Below are positions 6,855 to 10,391 of a stretch of DNA of 10,391 nucleotides, one piece after another. Position numbers and translations under genes: made by a program. The notes beneath the pieces were generated by a model. The model was not told the DNA's origin. It did no database searches and saw only the letters and a list, made by a program, of their open reading frames with translations. Positions within the stretch are counted from its first letter, which is position 1, and each line of letters begins with the position of its first letter. The stretch is from Limnoglobus sp. (GTDB lineage: Bacteria; Planctomycetota; Planctomycetia; Gemmatales; Gemmataceae), in NCBI GenBank assembly GCA_025353985.1, contig JANXNT010001393.1, forward strand, positions 1 through 10,391, given 5' to 3'.

Positions 6855-6898
6855 CTGTGTATCCCGCCACCCTCTTCCCAACTGGGGAGTCTGCATTG

Positions 6899-8308
6899 AT
6901 GATGCACTTGCCGCTGCCATGTTCTGGCCCGGATCGCCGCGATTTCCTCAAATTTGGCTCGGTCGCGCTCGCATCGGCGGGGCTTTCCGGTGTGAACTCG
7001 TACCGCGCCGATGCCAGTACCGACGACACGAGTTCGAACGCACCGGCGGTGATTTTCGTCTGGCTGCCAGGCGGGCCACCGCACCAAGATACTTTCGACA
7101 TGAAGCCGGACGCACCGGCGGAGTTTCGCGGGGCCTTCAAGCCGATCCCCACGAACGTGACGGGGATTCAGATCTGCGAACACTTACCGCAACTCGCGAA
7201 GAATGCCGACAAATACGCGATTATCCGCTCGATCGCGCACAAGTTTGCCGACCACGGTGGCGGGCACAAGAAGTTCCTAACGGGCCGCGACCCGCTCCAA
7301 CCGGTCGGTTTCATCAACGATTACCCGATGGTCGGTTCGATGGCGGCGAAGATGCTCCCCGTGCGATCTGCGGGCGTGCCGAACTACGTTTGCGGCGTCG
7401 ATGGCGGGCGACAAGGGATCGATACCTTCAGCTTCGGCTCGTCGTATTTGGGCACGAACACGCACCCGTTCATGCTCGTCGGCGACCCTGCCGATGCGAA
7501 GTTCGGCGTGCAGAACCTCACGATGTTGCCCGGCCTCGCCGAGAAACTCCCCGACCGGCTCGCGCTGTTGTCGCAGTTCAACAAGCCGCTCGTCGGCGAC
7601 CGTACCGGTAATGCCAACGCGCAAGATACGCTCCGCAGTCGGGCGCTCGAACTCGTTACGAAAGACACCGCACGGAATGCATTCGATCTCTCGAAAGAAC
7701 CCGGAAAGCTCCGCGAACGCTACGGGATGCACCGCTACGGCCAACGCGCGTTACTCGCCCGCCGGCTCGTCGAACACGGCGCGAACTGGGTGACGATGGT
7801 GATGGAGAACCCGACGCCGCCGGGCGTGCAGCCGAAATCGAACCACAGCTACAACTGGGATTCGCACGCCGTGAACTGCCACATCTTCGAGGACACGCAG
7901 TACAAACTCGGCTTCTTCGATCAGGCGATCTCCGCACTCGTCGAAGACCTTCATCTCCGCGGCTTGAACAAGCGTGTACTGCTCGTCGTCACCGGCGAGT
8001 TCGGCCGCACGCCGAAGGTGGAGTATTCCAAGGGCACACAGACGGGAGTCATGCAACCGGGTCGCGATCACTGGCCGATGGCGATGTCGATGCTGCTATC
8101 CGGTGGCGGGTTCAAGATGGGGCAAACGATCGGCTCGACGACGAGCAAAGCCGAGGTACCCAAGGATCGCCCGATGATCCCCGAAGACCTCTGGGCCACG
8201 GTGTTCCAGCACCTGCACATCGATTACGCGAACACGAGTTTCCCCGATGGCACCGGCCGCCCAATGCCGATGCTAAACGGCGGCAGCCCGATCCGCGAAC
8301 TGATGTAG
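6899..8308 (+). CDS. Tat-exported DUF1501 family protein
   Basis: This 469-residue protein belongs to the DUF1501 family, which has an alkaline phosphatase/sulfatase-like fold and is greatly expanded in planctomycetes; its substrate is unknown. A twin-arginine signal is clear: D-RRDFLKF at 12-19 followed by a hydrophobic SVALASAGLSG. Family landmarks are VWLPGGPPHQDTFDMKP (54-70), HGGGHKKFLTGR (119-130), NWDSH (319-323), TGEFGRTP (365-372) and GRDHWP (388-393); the conserved D, H and E residues are candidates for metal binding. The ATG at 6899 is chosen because GGGGAG lies nine bases upstream and the Tat motif is then at the right distance; an ATG directly follows it. These genes usually sit beside a DUF1549/DUF1553 gene, which is absent here. 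The HEPN gene starts four bases after its stop. Confidence 0.95.
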   Translation: MMHLPLPCSGPDRRDFLKFGSVALASAGLSGVNSYRADASTDDTSSNAPAVIFVWLPGGPPHQDTFDMKPDAPAEFRGAFKPIPTNVTGIQICEHLPQLAKNADKYAIIRSIAHKFADHGGGHKKFLTGRDPLQPVGFINDYPMVGSMAAKMLPVRSAGVPNYVCGVDGGRQGIDTFSFGSSYLGTNTHPFMLVGDPADAKFGVQNLTMLPGLAEKLPDRLALLSQFNKPLVGDRTGNANAQDTLRSRALELVTKDTARNAFDLSKEPGKLRERYGMHRYGQRALLARRLVEHGANWVTMVMENPTPPGVQPKSNHSYNWDSHAVNCHIFEDTQYKLGFFDQAISALVEDLHLRGLNKRVLLVVTGEFGRTPKVEYSKGTQTGVMQPGRDHWPMAMSMLLSGGGFKMGQTIGSTTSKAEVPKDRPMIPEDLWATVFQHLHIDYANTSFPDGTGRPMPMLNGGSPIRELM

Positions 8309-8312
8309 AACT

Positions 8313-8888
8313 ATGCCATCGGTATCGTTACAAACTTGGCAAAATGTACGGACGCAAGCTCTCGATGAACTTGAGTTCGCTCACCGAAGCGTGGGCGGCT
8401 CCAGTCGAGGGCGAAGACATGCTACTCAGCAGATCAATCACGCATATGCGGTGTTACTCTCGTCGCAATTCCAAGGCTTCTGTCGAGACTTGCATTCGGA
8501 GTGCGTTGACTATTTCGCAAAAAGTGTACCGAACGGTATTCTGAGAGCAGCATTCAGTAAGCTATTCATACAAAATCGAAAGCTGGACAAAGGCAACCCA
8601 AATCCCGGTAACATTGGCGCAGACTACAATCGGTTTGGACTGGCTTTTTGGGACGAAGTGGGGAGCTTGAGCTTTCAAAATCAAGACCGGCAACGACGCT
8701 TGGATACCTTGAACACGTGGCGAAACGCGATCGCTCATCAAGACTTCGACGTGACAATATTAGGTGCGACATCGCTCAGAATCAAACGAGTCCGCGAGTG
8801 GCGAGTCGATTGCAATCAACTTGCTGTCAGTTTTGACGAAGTGATGCGTTCGTACATTCAGCAAATTAATGGTGGTTCACCATGGTAA
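8313..8888 (+). CDS. HEPN-domain protein, putative RNase
   Basis: This 191-residue, mostly helical protein has no signal peptide. The segment TLNTWRNAIAHQDFD (132-146) carries R137-N-A-I-A-H142, the R-x4-H motif with a polar residue after the arginine that defines catalytically competent HEPN domains. HEPN proteins act as metal-independent RNases in toxin-antitoxin, abortive-infection and CRISPR systems. An N-terminal helical region (TQQINHAYAVLLSSQFQGFC, 38-57, then RDLHSECVDY) and a central GNPNPGNIGADYNRFGLAFW (94-113) resemble RiboL-PSP-HEPN-type proteins by my recollection. The start lies four bases after the DUF1501 stop with no ribosome site, so translation may depend on re-initiation. 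The stop overlaps the start of the next gene. GC is low (23 of 60 in 8521-8580) against about 63% in the preceding gene, a sign of separate origin. RNase activity is inferred. Confidence 0.8.
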   Translation: MPSVSLQTWQNVRTQALDELEFAHRSVGGSSRGRRHATQQINHAYAVLLSSQFQGFCRDLHSECVDYFAKSVPNGILRAAFSKLFIQNRKLDKGNPNPGNIGADYNRFGLAFWDEVGSLSFQNQDRQRRLDTLNTWRNAIAHQDFDVTILGATSLRIKRVREWRVDCNQLAVSFDEVMRSYIQQINGGSPW

Positions 8889-9433
8889 GATCGAAGATAA
8901 AAGCCGCAACCAAACGCATGAAATTTCACTTGGGCGACCGGGTTCGGCTGAACATGGGCTTTCGGAAATTAATCGGCGTCATCGTCGAAGAACGTGGCGG
9001 TATCGGTGTTGGTGGCCGTTACTTGTACCAGATTAACATACCGATGGATCCGTACGAACCGATGACCGTCGAGTTGCCGGAAGACGACCTTGAGGCAGTT
9101 CCGAAAGACGAACAACCCGAGCCTCTCAGCAAAGAGTCCATCGTCACCTTTTTGGTCAATTATGGTCTGCTTTCTATCCTCAGTTCGAATTTAACGGGTG
9201 GGAAAAACCAACCGCGGGTGTGGCTTTGCCGAAACAATTTGGGGAATATCACCTACACCTTCGATCCCGACCGTGGGATGGTCGGCGGTCAAACGATTCC
9301 GTTCATGGTCCTGCGCAACGACAAGATATTCGAGCCAAAGAAAGCGGTCGTCGCGACATTCGTCGAGAGCTTCGGGCTGGAGCCTGATGAAGCAAAAGCG
9401 GTCGTTACCGATTCGGGCAAAGTGTACCGATAG
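8882..9433 (+). CDS. Uncharacterised protein with N-terminal SH3-like barrel, coupled to the HEPN gene
   Basis: The start ATG lies inside the end of the HEPN gene (ATGGTAA, a seven-base overlap), with GGTGG six bases upstream, so translation of the two is coupled. The 183-residue product begins with a basic tail (VRSKIKAATKRMK). Residues 14-73 are short strands and glycine turns (FHLGDRVRLN, GVIVEERGGIGVGGRYLYQI) of the kind seen in SH3-like or KOW-like barrels that bind nucleic acid or protein. An acidic linker (LPEDDLEAVPKDEQPEP) follows. Residues 84-183 form a second alpha-beta region with no motif I recognise; it includes NLGNITYTFDPDRGMVGGQT and a final helix FVESFGLEPDEAKAVV. An internal ATG at 8918 gives a start closer to the barrel but has no ribosome site. 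It could be an antitoxin or specificity partner of the HEPN protein; that is inference from arrangement only. Confidence 0.72.
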   Translation: MVRSKIKAATKRMKFHLGDRVRLNMGFRKLIGVIVEERGGIGVGGRYLYQINIPMDPYEPMTVELPEDDLEAVPKDEQPEPLSKESIVTFLVNYGLLSILSSNLTGGKNQPRVWLCRNNLGNITYTFDPDRGMVGGQTIPFMVLRNDKIFEPKKAVVATFVESFGLEPDEAKAVVTDSGKVYR

Positions 9434-9437
9434 TTCA

Positions 9438-10361
9438 TTGATACCGCGCCTGGTCGCTCACACCGGTTTCGGCGATGCCCTTGGAGCCGCCGTGGAGTTC
9501 CGGCCCCCTGGCAGTTTCGCACCCGTCACCGGCTATCGCAATGGCGGACCGCACGGCCTCGAAGCGGGCGAGTGGACCGACGACACCAGTATGGCGGTGG
9601 CCCTTGCCGACAGAATTACGACGGTTGGCTGGGACTTGAACGACCAGGCGAATCGGTACGTCGAATGGTGGCAAACCGGCAAATATTCGGTGAACGGGCG
9701 ATGTTTCGACATCGGCATCACGACCCGAAATGCGCTGAGCCATTTCACTGCCAAAAAGAACGCACTCACTTCCGGCGACCGCTCGGAAAGGGCCAGTGGT
9801 AACGGCTCGATCATGCGGCTCGCCCCCGTACCGATTCGGTATGCCCATCTCTACCCGGACAACTGCGAGGAACTGACTCGGCTTGCGGAAGAATCGAGTT
9901 TGCCAACGCACGCCAGCGATGCGTGCGTCTCCGCGTGCCGCTATTTGGCGATCGTTCTCGCCGCCCTCATCCACGGCGAAGCGCGGGAAGAAGTGCTATC
10001 CCCGGACTGGCCGCCATTGCAGACACTCCACGCCACGAAGCCACTGCACCCCTTGATTCACGAAATTGCCGAGGGTAGTTTTCGACACAAACAACCGCCC
10101 ACTATCCAGGGTTCGGGTTGGGTCGTCAAAAGTCTCGAAGCGTCGTTGTGGGCTTTCCACAAAGCCGACAATTTCGAGGAAGCCGTCTTGCGAGCCGTGA
10201 ATCTCGGCGACGATGCCGACACCACGGGAGCGATCTGCGGACAGTTGGCCGGCGCATATTGGGGCGAATCGGGCATCGCCAAAACACTACGGTCCGGCCT
10301 GGCACGGATGGACCTGCTGGAGAAGGCGCTGGCGGGGATTGTTGTGGGTGGAAATACCTAG
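9438..10361 (+). CDS. ADP-ribosylglycohydrolase family protein
   Basis: This family (DraG/ARH type) removes ADP-ribose from proteins or nucleic acids using a two-metal Mg site. The 307-residue product shows the family motifs: GDALGAAVEF (12-21), WTDDTSMAVA (46-55) with the first metal-binding aspartates D48 and D49, GRCFDIGITTRNA (87-99), SGNGSIMRLAPVP (120-132), and the second metal site GDDADTTGA (257-265). It is a soluble protein of standard length. The start is uncertain. TTG at 9438 gives the expected distance to GDAL but has no ribosome site. ATG at 9387 has GGAG four bases upstream, would overlap the previous gene by 47 bases and adds 17 unusual residues. The first helix also looks degraded (see findings). 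The gene follows the SH3-like gene by only four bases with the TTG start, so co-transcription is likely. The substrate is unknown. Confidence 0.92.
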   Translation: MIPRLVAHTGFGDALGAAVEFRPPGSFAPVTGYRNGGPHGLEAGEWTDDTSMAVALADRITTVGWDLNDQANRYVEWWQTGKYSVNGRCFDIGITTRNALSHFTAKKNALTSGDRSERASGNGSIMRLAPVPIRYAHLYPDNCEELTRLAEESSLPTHASDACVSACRYLAIVLAALIHGEAREEVLSPDWPPLQTLHATKPLHPLIHEIAEGSFRHKQPPTIQGSGWVVKSLEASLWAFHKADNFEEAVLRAVNLGDDADTTGAICGQLAGAYWGESGIAKTLRSGLARMDLLEKALAGIVVGGNT

Positions 10362-10391
10362 AAAGCCCACGGACGATCGTCCCTGAGTTTT

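Noticed and set aside
6857..6898. Upstream GTG start for the DUF1501 gene
   Set aside because: It falls just after the -10 box, at or before the expected transcript start, has no ribosome site, and would push the Tat motif too far from the N-terminus. ATG 6899 has GGGGAG at a good distance.
6701..6898. Small RNA or tRNA gene in the divergent intergenic region
   Set aside because: No cloverleaf, strong hairpin with T-run or conserved RNA motif could be seen; the stretch is explained by promoters on both strands.
9198..9437. Long 5' extension of the ADP-ribosylglycohydrolase frame into the preceding gene
   Set aside because: It is the out-of-frame reading of the SH3-like gene, rich in R, S and W, and absent from the family. 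Only the short ATG 9387 alternative is kept as possible.
10371..10382. Perfect palindrome GGACGATCGTCC after the ADP-ribosylglycohydrolase, as a terminator
   Set aside because: It leaves only a four-base-pair stem once a loop is allowed. A short T-run occurs at the very end of the window but is five bases away, so a terminator cannot be claimed from what is visible.

Overview
The window looks like a piece of a Planctomycetota chromosome, most likely of the family Gemmataceae. The evidence is a DUF1559 pilin-like secreted protein with an N-terminal methylation motif, a Tat-exported DUF1501 protein, a 79-residue protein of a type I recall from planctomycetes, and frequent starts without a clear Shine-Dalgarno site. 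Core genes are GC-rich (38 of 60 bases in 7801-7860). Several accessory genes are much poorer in GC (23 of 60 in 8521-8580).

Positions 1 to about 6700 are read entirely from the minus strand. In transcription order this half holds: a DUF1559 protein (5633-6688), a very small lipoprotein (5445-5603), glyceraldehyde-3-phosphate dehydrogenase gap (4263-5312), the 79-aa protein (3922-4161), a two-helix membrane protein with a PH-like tail (3316-3894), phosphoglycerate kinase pgk (2081-3286), acetyl-CoA carboxylase beta subunit accD (1248-2069), a frameshifted gene (684-1233), and the 5' part of thrS (1-640), which runs off the window. The genes from gap to thrS are separated by only about 10-100 bases, so they may be co-transcribed. 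They link two consecutive glycolytic steps (gap, pgk), the first committed step of fatty-acid synthesis (accD) and tRNA charging (thrS), with two lower-GC genes of unknown role wedged between gap and pgk.

The 6689-6898 region is a divergent intergenic stretch. It carries a good sigma-70-like promoter for the plus-strand half (TTGACC, 17 bases, TACACT) and a weaker candidate for the DUF1559 gene.

Positions 6899 to 10361 are read from the plus strand: a Tat-exported DUF1501 protein, then a compact trio. The trio is a HEPN-type protein with an R-x4-H putative RNase motif (8313-8888), a protein with a small predicted beta-barrel (8882-9433, overlapping the HEPN gene), and an ADP-ribosylglycohydrolase (about 9438-10361). 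The HEPN gene and its coupled partner are the best candidate for an undescribed toxin-antitoxin-like or defence-like unit. Whether the ADP-ribosylglycohydrolase belongs to it is open. No tRNA, rRNA, CRISPR array, insertion sequence or integrase was found, and no gene-free stretch exceeds 300 bases.
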